A stretch of 64,000 nt of DNA from Gamarada debralockiae. Lineage: Eukaryota > Ascomycota > Leotiomycetes > Helotiales > Hyphodiscaceae. Made by a program: the position numbers and the translations under genes. How positions within the stretch are numbered: position 1 is the first letter of the stretch; every line of letters begins with the position of its first letter. The stretch spans positions 85,397 through 149,396 of the forward strand of contig NXFV01001908.1 of assembly GCA_002803225.1 (NCBI GenBank), written 5' to 3'. This document shows positions 10,749 to 21,902 of this stretch, piece by piece. The notes below the pieces were generated by a model. It did not search any database. It was not told the DNA's origin and saw nothing but the letters and a program-made list of their open reading frames with translations.

Positions 10749-11765
10749 TCAATCAGAGTCGTAATCCACTAAGATAGGCCCAGACTGGTTTGCTGTAGCG
10801 TCTTGCTCAACTGATCGTTTCCTTTTCACACCTACCAGCAGAGATTTCGGGGCGGCTTTAGGAGCATTTTGTAGGAATGGATCCATAGCAGCCCTAGTGT
10901 TGCCCCTAATTTCCGCAATGGCATCCGCAGTTTTCTTCTTTGCCAAGTCCTCTGCCTTTCGTTTCTTCGATATCTTGGAGCTCTTTCGCTTGTCAGGTGC
11001 TTCCTCGCTCGAGAACAACGGTTTTGAGATAGCTTTCGCCAAGGCTCTCTCCTGATCCAAACCTCCAAACTCAATAAACTCAGCCCTCCGTTTGTCATCT
11101 TCATGCTCCGGTAATAGGTCGATACCGAGGCTCATTTTATCTTGTAGTGCAGCAGTAACACCTGCCGCCTTCTCTCTTGTCTTCCTTCCCTCTCTAAATG
11201 CACTCCTCAGCTTCTTGTTCCTCTCATATGGATCTTCCCACTGCTGACAAGATAGTTCCTGCAGCTCCTCTATCCGCTTTTTGGCGTGCTCCAACCTCTG
11301 CTTGTCTTCTACCTTTCCTTCTAACGCAGCAAACGCATTCGCCCTCAGCTTCTCCCTCTCATCCTGTGTTAGAATCTTAATATCCCCTTCCTCTACCTTA
11401 TCCTCACCCAGATCCCTCTTCCTAGCTCCCTCAGTAACCACATATGCCGTATTCTGAGGATCTGTCCGTATCTCGATCACGCCCCCACAAGCAATATGCT
11501 TCATGCGGAAGCTATAGATTGGAGACGAGTAGTAGTTCCCGACTTTCTTCTTCTCAGCATTGAAGCGGACACCTTGTCCAATGATGGTAGGCTTCGGACA
11601 ATGTGTACACCAGATAGGGAATGGCATTTCGAATCGGACTGTCAGGATCCCTTGAGAGATCTTGTTGGCTCTAGAGCCTAAAGCGTGTTTGGAATGAATT
11701 TGATTGCCGCTCATGACTCCCTCCTGGTCGGGAGGGACATAGCGCCCCATATTGAATCCTTGCAT
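10749..11765 (-). CDS. saf4: CWC16-family splicing factor, CCDC130/Saf4 type
   Basis: Single-exon gene, 338 aa. Members of the Cwf16/Yju2 family (PF04502) join the spliceosome around the first catalytic step; the CCDC130/Saf4 branch is the second eukaryotic paralogue besides Yju2. The sequence shows the branch signature from the amino terminus: MQGFNMGRYVPPD, then KISQGILTVRFEMPFPIWC, then RFNAEKKKVGNYYSSPIY. The zinc site is C53-x2-C56 and H90-x2-C93, so the third ligand is His where animal CCDC130 has Cys. The acidic/basic helical region from residue 130 onward (TQDEREKLRANAFAALE and DPYERNKKLRSAFR) is typical. The carboxy-terminal third is lysine-rich and ends with VDYDSD. It is transcribed away from another splicing factor, SPF30, across a 395 bp shared promoter. 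Confidence 0.9.
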   Translation of the reverse strand: MQGFNMGRYVPPDQEGVMSGNQIHSKHALGSRANKISQGILTVRFEMPFPIWCTHCPKPTIIGQGVRFNAEKKKVGNYYSSPIYSFRMKHIACGGVIEIRTDPQNTAYVVTEGARKRDLGEDKVEEGDIKILTQDEREKLRANAFAALEGKVEDKQRLEHAKKRIEELQELSCQQWEDPYERNKKLRSAFREGRKTREKAAGVTAALQDKMSLGIDLLPEHEDDKRRAEFIEFGGLDQERALAKAISKPLFSSEEAPDKRKSSKISKKRKAEDLAKKKTADAIAEIRGNTRAAMDPFLQNAPKAAPKSLLVGVKRKRSVEQDATANQSGPILVDYDSD

Positions 11766-12160
11766 ATTGACTTGTGATGGTGATGTTGGATTCTGGAGTG
11801 CTGGGTGAGACGCGAGGAGGGAGTTGGATCATTCGCGGATTAAACAGTGGTATCCCTTTGTCCGCGTTCGAGGGGAGGGAGGCTTTAAGAGGCGACTTTT
11901 TGATATCGGTTGAGAGTGAAAGCTGGCGCTGAACCGGGCGCCGACCTCCGCTAAAACCTTATCTATCGCCGCCCTCGTGACTTAGTCTGAACGACACACT
12001 CCCATCTTCAAATTCACTCGCATTTTAAATCCAAACAATTCTGCGACAAGCATCGTTGCTTCTAAGTTGTGTTCTCGAAAATCCTACCCGTAACAATATA
12101 CCCAAGAGCAGCTTCCAACCCAGCCCGAGTTTGAGAAGCAGGAGGCGACAGACGATCAAG
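11766..12160. promoter_or_regulatory. Divergent promoter between the Saf4 and SPF30 genes
   Basis: 395 bp separate the two start codons, which point away from each other. Both genes encode spliceosome-associated proteins, so shared control from this interval is plausible. No clear TATA box or named factor site was recognised. Confidence 0.45.
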
Positions 12161-13141
12161 ATGAGTAGTGAAATTGCCGCTTTCGAAAATGAGGTGAAGG
12201 AATACAAACTCCAGGTCAGTAATACCCTCTCAACTATCTCAGAACCAATACTAACTTCTCAATAGTTGGAGACAGTCCAACTAGGGCTTCAAGCAGATCC
12301 GGATAGCGCAGAGCTTCAGGAATTAAAGACTGAACTCGAACAAGTCATTTCCCTCACCGAAGCTGCGATCGCAGAACTAAAGCCCTCTTCAGTACCAGCA
12401 GTCATGCCGAAGAAGACATCAGAGCCGCCAGTGAAGGAGAAATGGTCGCGAGAGAATCACCCTGCTTTTAAAGGAAAATCGACGCCCACGCCCAACCCCG
12501 CCGAAGAGCCTGATACGCCCACAAGCTTCAAGGTCAACGATACGGTGTTGGCGAAATGGCATTCGGGGGACAAAGGCTTTTACCCAGCTCGGATTACGTC
12601 GATTACTGGAAGTTCTACGGCACCCGTTTATATCGTCAAGTTCAAGAATTATGATACAACGGAAACGTTACGAGCCAAGGACATCAAACCCATTGTCAAC
12701 CCAAATAAGCGCAAAGCTGATGGCACACCAGTTGCGGCTTCGATGCCTACGCCTCCCGTCAATACGAATGTTATCTCTGCAGCCGCAGATATCAACCCTG
12801 AACTTGCGCAGCAGACAAAGCGTGAACCTAGTAAGGTCAGTGATGGTCCTGTTCGACCTGCGAAAGTTCCCAAGAAGATCAAGGCAAATAAGGAATTGGA
12901 AGCTGGCAAGAGTAAGTGGCAGGATTTCGCGGCGAAGGGAAAGTTTGGAAAGGCGGCAAAGAAGGAGAGTATGTTCCGTACACCAGAAGGCGTCAATGGT
13001 CGAGGTAAGATTCCCTTTCCCTCTTTCAAGTACAGATACTAACATTTTACAGTCGGATTTACAGGTTCCGGGCAGAGCATGCGAAAGGATCCTACGAGAA
13101 GTCGGCACATATACCAGACGAACGGTGACGAGGAGTTTTGA
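12161..13141 (+). CDS. spf30: Survival-motor-neuron-related splicing factor 30 (Tudor domain)
   Basis: Three exons (12161-12214, 12266-13004, 13053-13141) give 293 aa. SPF30/SMNDC1 associates with U2 snRNP and is needed for tri-snRNP recruitment; its Tudor domain binds symmetric dimethylarginine on Sm proteins. The start MSSEIAAFENEVKEYKLQ opens a helical amino-terminal region. The Tudor domain is at about residues 107-160 (FKVNDTVLAKWHSGDKGFYP, then YIVKFKNYDTTETL). The carboxy-terminal tail contains KSKWQDFAAKGK and, in the last exon, VGFTGSGQSMRKDPTRSRHI, matching the GFTGSGK-type end of the human protein. The last intron separates that tail. The gene ends 492 bp from the convergent Ran-binding gene. 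Confidence 0.9.
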
Positions 13142-13632
13142 TTTGAGATTGGATTGGTGTGGAGGCGACGGAGCATTCTCTGCAAGTATCTGGAGTTGAG
13201 GCTGAGGTCCATTTCATTGTCTTTATTTGCACAGCGGTTCAATGGAGGCTAACATGAGCTGGTCATACACACTAGTATCAGATGAGGCATAGAGGAATGA
13301 TTGTATACCCAATGCCCGTTTTCAGTGTCTTGAATTGCAAGCTAAATCGTTAATTTTTACAGGATGACTTCTTCTACAGCCGCTTCTGTCCTATCGTCCG
13401 AAAACAGCGCATAGCAATGGAGGTTCTCCTTGGTGGATGGGCGAACAACGCTTCAATAGTGACTTTGAATCTCTTCCAACTGGCTCCCTTTGAACACCCT
13501 GTCTTCAAGCATAGTAATGAGGTCTTTCAATTTAGTCATCAATCTAAGGTATCGTTCATTATCATAATCTATTATCCCATGTGCAACTGCAAATGGATCT
13601 AGCTGCTCTAAAGGTCCACTCGAAAACTGCAA
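13142..13632. other. Convergent 3' intergenic stretch
   Basis: About 490 bp between two convergent genes. It contains only short open frames and AT-rich stretches such as those near 13340-13360 and 13550-13580. It most likely consists of two 3' UTRs. Confidence 0.5.
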
Positions 13633-16162
13633 TCATTCTCCATTGTCGGCGTCAGCTTTCTCCATCCTACTAACAAGCGTGGGCGAACCAGGGCTCGTCC
13701 CAAGCGAAGAATCCGTCTCAACACTCATTCCCCTCCCAAGCGGACTTCCATTCTTGACAACATCCCGCTCCTGCATCACTCTATCCAAATGTCTCGTAGG
13801 TCTCCTTGCAGGCTGGCGATAAGGTTGTATGGGCGACGATGGCCCAGCTGAACTTCGCCGAGGACTAGACCCCTCTCTACTCCTCAACAACCACGGTTCC
13901 GGCGATCCTTGCGGCGTCATGCTCCTCTCCCGCATCCACCCCGGACTCCCAGCCCCATCATATCCATACCCAGCCTGCTCATACTCATATGGTGTCGCGC
14001 CTCTCTCGTACCCCCGACCTTGATTCTGATACTGATATTCCTCGCCGTGTCTCTTGACCGGACTCTCATCATAAGGATCAAAGCCAACCTTCCGCCGCGC
14101 TTCTCGACGAGTGCGTCGACGCTCATCACCGTCTCCACCGGCACCTGTAGTGGACGATTCCTCCAGGAAGAAGGTTAGCAGTTCGTCGGGGATGGAGAGA
14201 TGGGATGCTTGTTGGAATTGCTGGAGGGCTGTGAGACGGATGAGCATTTCTAGGAGAGACAATGAGGAGCGGATTGGGCCTAATAGCGAAGCTTTGGGAG
14301 ACAATGCGGCAGTCAGTGAGGACGTGGTACTTGCGACTTGTCTGGTTGGTGGAGGCGAGGACTTGGGATCGAGGTTCAGATCTGCGAGTCCTGGTGGCAG
14401 ATTGGCTTCGGTTTGCTCTTCCCCAGAGGAGCTGGGTCGATGCGAAGCATAGGCTGAGTCGTCGTTGATGTCCTGGCCATCTTCTGAATTCGATTCTTCT
14501 TCTGGTTCTGTGTAGACCTCGAGTGCAAGCCACTCGGGATCCAAGTCAGGAGGAAGTTGCCACGCCACTAGGGTCTCTGGTTTCGCATCATCTGCTTTTT
14601 CTTCTGCTAGATGCAGTGAACTTTCCCGGCGAATTTGTTGATCGATATCGTCTTGTGATTCGTCCCCCAATTCAACATCATCAACCTCTTCAGATCCAGC
14701 TTGCCATTCCTCATTCTTTTCCCTGTCTTGCATCATCCTTCGCGGTGGTAGGGCGTTGACATCCCGTTTCAGTAGTAGAACTGGGCTGTTGGTCCCCCCC
14801 TGATTGCCGATATTCAGGATCTTGCCCGTGTCAGCATAGAATATCTTGGAGATCTGATGTATTGGTAGAAATTCCCGAATCCCGGCTAGTCGAACATCTC
14901 CATAGGGTCCTGGTTGAGCTTCATCGTCGTCGAATGAATGCACTCTGTCGTCGTCCAGGTCCTCAATGATCTCAAGCCGGTATGCGAATTCGCTTGCGCT
15001 GCCCTTCCCTGACATTAGTGGCTCTTTGGGAACATCCTCGATGGAGGGTATGACTGGCGTATTTGACCGGCTTCCTTCTGTTGCAGCTGAGCTGTTGAGC
15101 GAACCAACGGACTCCCAATTCAGAGGTATGCGAACAAGCTTTACCCTCGCCTTATGTATGACTTCTTTCCAAGTTGTTTCTCTTATGCTTTCAGTATCAC
15201 TATTAGCTCGATAGACATGACCGGCGAACAGCATGTACAACGAAAGCGTGAAGGAAGGGCCGACCTGAACTGCTGCACCAGGATTCATCGAATACTGAGT
15301 ATCGCCGGCAGTGAGAAATGTGCTGGCTTGTAGCAATCTCGATGGTGATACTGAAGCGGGAAGAGTAGTCGATAGACTGGCCCCTGAGGTAGTGATGGCC
15401 AAATTGATGAGAGGAACTGCATCTTCTATGCGAACGAGCAACTTCTTAATGTCTTCAACGATGCAGCGGATCTCTAATTCATGTGTCACCCGTGATTTGG
15501 CCTTGGTCTTATTTCGTCGTGAGGACTCCTCTGCAGTTGCAGCCTTTTGAAGACGAACACCAAGAGACTGTATATCCCATCGAAGTGCTTTGGTTAGGCT
15601 GACTGCTGATTCCAAAGTTGTGTTTCCTCTTGCTGAGCTGTAGCGAGTCAGTTCAGACTTCAAGAAACAAGTATGTATGGACTAACATGAGCTCAATCAT
15701 ATCAATGGCAGGAGAAATGATCTGAACGTAAACATAAGCTTGATTCATACTCGTAGGGGTATATAATAAAGCCGGCTCTCAGGTCCTGGAGACTTTACTG
15801 AAAGCCTACAATTGCCTGCGCTTACCCTGATCTTGCCATCAAGTCGTTCTTGTAGAGTATGAAGCTCTTGATAGTCGGCATTGTTGTCGACAGTCTGGCG
15901 TCTCAGTCAGTCTAGATCGTAAAAAAAAAACATCCAGACATTGTACCTTCAGTAACCTCGATGCTTGGCTGATGGCAAAGGAAGCTGTAATACCAATACC
16001 AGAACTGACTGCAAATCAGTAAGAGGAGCGCTATTTATGAGAAGTCTACCTACCGAATAGCATAGTTCATGGCATGCTGGGTGATCTCGTTTTCTGTGAG
16101 CATATGAACTGGTAGAACTACAAACAGAAGAGCTCTTTTACCTTGCCCAGAAATGCATCCAT
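13633..16162 (-). CDS. yrb30: RanGTP-binding protein, Yrb30 type
   Basis: Six exons on the minus strand, about 740 aa. The start MDAFLGK is at 16151-16162. It is followed by small exons encoding NEITQHAMNYAI, GIGITASFAISQASRLLK, NADYQELHTLQERLDGKI and ISPAIDMIELI. A large exon (13633-15637) then begins with SARGNTTLESAVSLTKALRW. The fungal RanGTP-binding family (PF05508) is named after yeast Yrb30, which binds Gsp1-GTP and slows RanGAP-stimulated hydrolysis. The conserved amino-terminal half continues through VQVGPSFTLSLYMLFAGHVY and the EFLPIHQISKIFYADTGKI segment. The rest is low-complexity and acidic, with Ser/Pro- and Tyr/Gly-rich stretches (EYQYQNQGRGYERG) and a likely disordered tail. 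A short read-through start at MKSELTRYSSARG lies inside the last intron and is not the true start. It is divergent from the eRF3 gene (569 bp between starts). Confidence 0.8.
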
Positions 16163-16731
16163 GGCTTCAAATTTACTGAAACCAGTCAGATACTGTAATA
16201 CTGTATCGAATACAGCTCCCCATGATTGATTATCAAAAGATGAAAATCATCAAGGCCTCAAGGTTGAGAGTCATGGACTCACAGAAAGAAGTGTAAAAAA
16301 ACGCGGTGGACGCGTTAAAAGTTGTAAACGGGGGCCTGCGAATTTCATTGGACAACCTGACAGTCCACAGTCTTTATGCCTGAGGCACAAAAATAGGCAC
16401 GAAATCAAATTCTTGTGCAACGCCACTTTTGCAAGCACAACTCAATCATTCACTCAGAAAAACAAGATTAATATAACGGGATTTCCAGCCAAAGTCTTCG
16501 ATAACTCAGATTTAGGCTCCCGGTATTAGTCCTATTATTTGGCGTGGTTACTTGTGACTCAAGTCCCCAAAGGAACAAGTCATACATACCTAGTCACAGC
16601 CCCCAACCCGTTTCTACCATAGCCCCTCGATTCGACTCACAAAACTGACCGACTGCCCCACCAACCGCACATCTCAATATCAACTCTACAACAAAACTTT
16701 CCCCCGCGACAAACACTCTACGCAAGCAAAC
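16163..16731. promoter_or_regulatory. Divergent promoter between the Yrb30-like and eRF3 genes
   Basis: 569 bp separate two divergent start codons. The part next to the eRF3 gene (16600-16731) is C- and A-rich (for example TTTCCCCCGCGAC and the CAAGCAAAC before ATG), as is usual for a highly expressed fungal 5' leader. No specific factor site is claimed. Confidence 0.4.
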
Positions 16732-19021
16732 ATGTCGGACCTAAATTCATGGGAAGATGATCCTGCCGCACAGGAGGACAACAACCTGGCAAAACAGGCA
16801 GGACAAATGAACTTGAATAATCCACAAGCAAATTCGTTTCGACCCGGCGCGACCTCTTTCCAGCCTGGAGCACAATCCTTCCAACCAAGTCAGCAATTCC
16901 CACAATACGGAGGTGGCTACGATCAAGCTGGTTATCAAAACTACTACCAACAACAAGGAGGCCAACAGTATGGCTATCCTCAATACGGCCAGCAGGGCGG
17001 ATATAATCAGTACCAGCAAGGAGGTTATAATGCTGGATACAACCAAGGAGGCTATAATCAAGCTTACGGTGAGTACTTTTGACCATGAGTTGATGTTTTG
17101 GCGTGATGTTTTGGACATTTCTGCCCTCCTTCAAAAGGCTATTCATCGTACAGTTTCTGACAAGTCTCATGTAGCACAACAATACCCAGGCTATGCCCAA
17201 CAACCACAAGCAGCTGCAACATCATCACAGCAACCTCCTCGACAAACGCCTACGATTGCGAAGCGACCAACCGATAGCACATCAGCGGATTTAAACAAGC
17301 CTTTGACTGTGAAGGATGGCGCACCTAAAGTTCTGAGCATTGGAGGAGATGCGCCAAAACCAAAAGCCAAGGTTCTCTCTATTGGCGTGCCATCAACACC
17401 ACCTTCAGCCAAGAAGGAAGAGGCAAAGAAGGAGACACTACCAGCGGAATCAGGGGCTAAGGTCACCGCAGCCAAAGCAATTGAGAAGACAGAGAAAGCC
17501 ACTGCCTCGGAAAGCGGAAAGACATCACCAACACCTTCATCTGGTCGCTCGAGTCCTTCGCGGAGCGTTGCCAAGACTGCTGCCCGTGATGCCGATATTG
17601 TCGAGAAGGAGCAAGCTGCGGATGTTGACGAGGAGACCCTGAAAGAGATTTACGGCAAAGAGCATGTGAACATTATCTTCATTGGACACGTTGATGCTGG
17701 GAAATCGACTCTTGGTGGTTCAATTCTGTATGCGACTGGTATGGTGGACGAACGAACCATGGAGAAGAACAAGAAGGAGGCCAAGGAGATGGGTCGTGAG
17801 ACTTGGTATTTGTCCTGGGCGTTGGATCTGACCAAGGAGGAAAGATCTAAGGGAAAGACGGTGGAAGTTGGTCGTGGGTTCTTCGAGACCGAAAAGCGTC
17901 GCTACAGTATCTTAGATGCCCCTGGACACAAGACATATGTGCCCAGCATGATTGGAGGTGCTTCCCAGGCTGATGTCGGTATTCTTGTCATTAGTGCGCG
18001 AAAGGGAGAATACGAGACAGGATTTGAGAAGGGAGGCCAAACTCGAGAGCACGCTATGCTAGCAAAGACACAAGGAGTTAACAAACTCGTCGTTGTCATC
18101 AACAAGATGGACGATCCTACCGTTGAGTGGTCCAAGAAACGATACGATGAATGTACCACCAAACTCGCAGCTTTCCTCAAGGCAACCGGATACAATCTCA
18201 AGACCGACGTCTTCTTCATGCCTATTGCTGCACAACAGACAATGGGCATCAAAGATCGAATCCCAGATGGTATCGCCCCATGGTATGACGGCCCATCCCT
18301 GCTGGAATACCTCGACAACATGACTACACTTGAGCGAAAAGTCAACGCTCCTTTCATGATGCCTATCAATGGAAAATACCGAGACATGGGTACCATTGTG
18401 GAAGGCAAGATCGAATCTGGTGTTGTCAAGAAGGGTATGGCTTTGGTCATGATGCCTAACCGGGACAAGGTCGAGGTTGCCGCTTCGTACGGAGAGACTG
18501 AAGACGAAGTTCCTGCTGCACAATGTGGAGATCAAGTTCGACTACGGTTGCGTGGTATCGAAGAAGAAGATATCCTTCCCGGTTTTGTACTTTGCTCGCC
18601 TAAGCGACTGGTCCACTGCGTCACAGCTTTCGAGGCTCAGATTCGGGTTCTGGAACTGAAGAGCATTCTCTCTGCCGGTTTCAACTGTGTTATGCATGTT
18701 CACTCTGCGATTGAGGAAGTCACATTCGCTGCTTTGCTACACAAGCTGCAAAAGGGTACGGGTCGAAAGAGCAAAGTCCCTCCATCGCACGCGAAGAGGG
18801 GTGATAGCATCATTGCGAGAATGGAGGTGATTGGTGGCGCTGGATCAGTGTGTGTGGAGAAATTCGAGGACTACCCGCAACTTGGACGATTCACATTGAG
18901 AGATCAGGTAAGAATCAGTTCTCCATCAACTTTTGCAGAAGCTAATATAATATAGGGACAAACCATTGCAATTGGCAAGATCACCAAGCTGATCACTGAA
19001 GAAGTGGCCACAGCAGCTTAA
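16732..19021 (+). CDS. sup35: Translation termination factor eRF3 (SUP35), GTPase with a prion-like amino terminus
   Basis: Three exons (16732-17068, 17175-18907, 18956-19021) give 711 aa. eRF3 is the GTPase partner of eRF1 and drives polypeptide release at stop codons in the cytosol. Residues 1 to about 135 are rich in Gln, Asn, Gly and Tyr, with imperfect repeats such as YGQQGGYNQYQQGGYNAGY. This resembles the yeast Sup35 prion domain with its QGGYQ repeats. A charged Lys/Glu/Ala-rich middle region follows. The EF-1-alpha-like GTPase begins near residue 280 with G1 GHVDAGKS, then DAPGHKTYVPSMIGG (G3) and NKMDDP (G4). Beta-barrel domains follow and the protein ends ITKLITEEVATAA. The first intron (106 nt) interrupts the repeat region, so intron retention would truncate the protein right after the Q/N repeats (stop TGA at the end of GEYF). 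Confidence 0.95.
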
Positions 19022-20025
19022 ATGAATGATTCGATGATAACTACGTCGACCATTCAACATGCGGCCACTCCTGTCCAAACGAACCTTCCGAAGAACAGTC
19101 TGGCTGGCACATCGGCCTATGAAACTGAATGAGTAACGACTTTGCATTTGCATGGAGGGAGGCTACTTCATGTACATAAGGCATAGGTTGGGAGGAGCTC
19201 ACTACCTGTTGGAGATAGATAGACTCTTCCAAAATTGTGACTTCAGTTCAAGGGACCACATTGCCACCAGAATTGCGTTTAATCAGACGTTTGCTTGAGT
19301 GTATCTCTGGCGGAGGAAAAGACTTGCTGGAGAAGCATATAAAAACTGCCCACCGCAAAATTAAGCTTCCCCCACTGCATGCAATCTCGAGTGTTCGTAC
19401 CTACATGGCGTGCTGCTAGGAGAGAGGGCTAGCAGACTGTCTCCAAGGCGATTAGAGACTAGTTGACAGAACATTTCGTGACCAGCGTTTGGGTTCAAGC
19501 AACTAGCACAACCGTAGTTGTCATCTATAGATTATCATTACCGAAAAAGCTGTCGTTACCAGACAGCCTCTAACAGTCGTAGTCGCTAGCCTAAATTCAA
19601 CGATTATGAGTGAGGAATTCCCTAGTCATTGAGATTCACCAAGGCAAAACCCTCGATGGCAACCTAGCAGCGGGCAGCCTTTGGCACTGGGCCTGGGACT
19701 AGTTGGCAGATAGAGGAGAGCTGCAGAAACAATCAATCTTGCCGAGTGATTCCACATCCGAAACATTCCCAGATATCACCTCTCAGGATCGAGAGACTGG
19801 GAACAAATGAGTTGTTTTGGAGGTATATTTGTTTGCATTTTGATACGCTGAGCAATCTTTCCGATTGCAGTCACCCAAACACCCCTAAACCATAGTTCAT
19901 TCGCCCTCTAGAGTTCTGGATGTGAGTCCCCAACACATTTTCAAGCCCACCCGAACAACCAAATTCCGGTTCCTTCACGCCCCAACCTCTTATTTCTCCT
20001 TCCCTTCAATCCCAAGCAAATAACC
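19022..20025. other. Intergenic stretch, 1 kb
   Basis: Contains the 3' ends of two convergent genes. Only short frames without motifs were seen. No RNA gene or repeat was recognised. Confidence 0.5.
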
Positions 20026-21246
20026 CTACCACTCCCCCTCCACATCGCCTGTCACACTCCTCACCATATCCGGCAAAATCTTCGCCGCATCCCCCACAAA
20101 CAAGAAATCCTCATTCGTCAACCCACCTGCAGCTCCAAGATCCTCCGCATCCATATTCACAACCGCAACTCTCGCTCCCCTCTCCCTAGCTTTCTCAACA
20201 TACCCCGCAGCTGGATACACCGTCGCTGTCGTACCGATTACCATAATTAGATCCACTTTGCCGCGATCCATCCATTCGTCGATCTCAGATAAAGTGTCCT
20301 CTGGGAGCGGTTCCCCGAACCAAACGACGCCGGGGCGTAGAAGACCGGTGGCGCATTCAGGGCAGTGAGGAAGGAGCGCGGGGTCGATGGTTGCGGGGAC
20401 GTTGGGGTTCTCGCCTTTGGGCGTTTGGGAGGTGGAGACGAGACGGTCCATGTAAGCTATTTGGGAGGGCATGCTGGATTTTGAGGGTGCGAGGCGCTCG
20501 TCTTGGGCTGAGTCAATTGCGAGGAGGGGATGGAAGGGGTCGTCGTACTATAGCTAGTTAGTTCATATCTAACTGGTCTTAAATCAGGGTGGCCTACGTT
20601 GTTTTGTTCGACGTAGTTGCAGTCGAAACACTTGATATCGAAGAGAGTCCCGTGAAGAAGCTTGAGTTGCTCTCGGGGGTGATTTGCTCGTTGTGAAAGA
20701 CCTGTAAAGAAGTAAATCTCAAATTATCCGTAAATGGGATTGCTCAATCAAGAACAGCGATCAAGAATGATTGTGAGAATCTATCACATTACCCTCCTCC
20801 AAGAAATACCTAGAGTCGAGGAGACTTCGAAGTCACTTACCATCAACATTCTGAGTCAAAGTAATGAAATCCGGCATTTTCTCTGCAAGCTTGACCAAAG
20901 CAACGTGTCCTGCATTCGGCTTTGCTTGAAGAGCTTTATGTCTCCTGTAGGAATAAAAGAGCCATACGAGTCCAGGATCAGCCCAGAAAGCATCTGGAGT
21001 CGCAAGAGTTGTAGCTTGGTGGTTTCTCCACATCCCTCCTGCTCCTCTGAAAGTATCAAGGCCAGAAGCTGCTGAAAGCCCTGCTCCACACAACGCAAGA
21101 ACTCGCTTTGAGGACTTCAGGACCTTTCCAAATTCCTCCACGTCGTTAGAGGGACCAAACATTGATGAGGCCATTCTTCTGGTGGTTCTGATGTAGGCTG
21201 GAAGCTTGATGGCGTGATTAGGGAACAGTTTTGCTGCCACTTGCAT
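20026..21246 (-). CDS. Sirtuin, class III (SIRT5-type NAD-dependent deacylase)
   Basis: Three exons (20841-21246, 20598-20701, 20026-20547 on the minus strand) total 1032 nt, giving 343 aa. Sirtuins remove acyl groups from lysine using NAD+. The NAD-binding motif GAGLSAASGLDTFRGAGG is followed by TQNVDG with the catalytic-loop His in KLLHGTLFDI. Two zinc-ligand pairs are visible, CFDC and CPEC, followed by LLRPGVVWFGEPLP and VIGTTATVYPA. Class III enzymes such as human SIRT5 use a Tyr-x-x-Arg pair to read negatively charged succinyl, malonyl or glutaryl groups. Here FYSYRR keeps Y-x-x-R, which suggests desuccinylase/demalonylase activity. Two starts are possible: 21246 adds a basic 24-residue leader (MQVAAKLFPNHAIKL...), a plausible mitochondrial presequence. 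The Met at 21174 (MASSMFGPSNDVEE) would give a cytosolic form. Confidence 0.9.
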
Positions 21247-21902
21247 GCTTTACCTGAAAAATTTCCAGTCATTCGGCTGTGATTCATGAGGCGCCGTTGT
21301 TGGAAGCGGAAGCCTGAATAGCATTCTGGTGATTCAGAGTGTTCGATTACTAACACCCTCACGTGACGTCACGCCCATCAATACTTCTTCTTCAGAGCCT
21401 TCCCTTGGTATTTCCTGGATCAACTTAAGTTCGATTAATGAAGTACGAGCTCTCGTTCAATCCCATGAACAATTGTCGAACATCCTTACGACTGAACCAT
21501 CTTGAGACTTGGGTCCTCGGCTCCCACACGCCCTTATTTGTGACCCCTGGGCGCAGTGCCGCCTGACTCACCGCTTTGCTTAAAACCCGCGGTTTTAAGT
21601 CAAGAAGTGAGATGAAATGCGTGGAAATGTATGTCTTTCTCTAAAACTTCAAAACACTATCAATTAATATCTGCACGATTCGGACTTATGTGAAGGTCGG
21701 AAGCTTTCGGTCTTCGGAACTCGTGACTTAAGCGCGAGTATTGGGATGCATCTAGGAGGATTTCATAATGTTATATATATGTTAGATTCCTCTTCGTCCC
21801 TTTTTCTGTTCCTAGTCAACAGCTTCTTGTCATTTCAATCAAGCCCGTCTATCTATTCAACCCATTTCAGCTCCCAAGCGCTATCATCAGCTACCTTAAA
21901 AG
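21247..21902. promoter_or_regulatory. Divergent promoter between the sirtuin and esterase genes
   Basis: 656 bp between divergent starts. CACGTGACGTCACG at about 21360-21373 combines an E-box-like CACGTG with a CRE-like TGACGTCA, a motif bound by bHLH and CREB/ATF-type bZIP factors in fungi. It lies 115-130 bp before the sirtuin start. Factor identity is not known. Confidence 0.45.

Noticed and set aside
13829..14533. Several frames of 60-135 codons overlapping the Yrb30-like gene
   Set aside because: Shadow frames of a low-complexity coding region.
17191..18535. Long minus-strand frames opposite eRF3
   Set aside because: They mirror the codon usage of the real gene on the other strand; no independent motifs.
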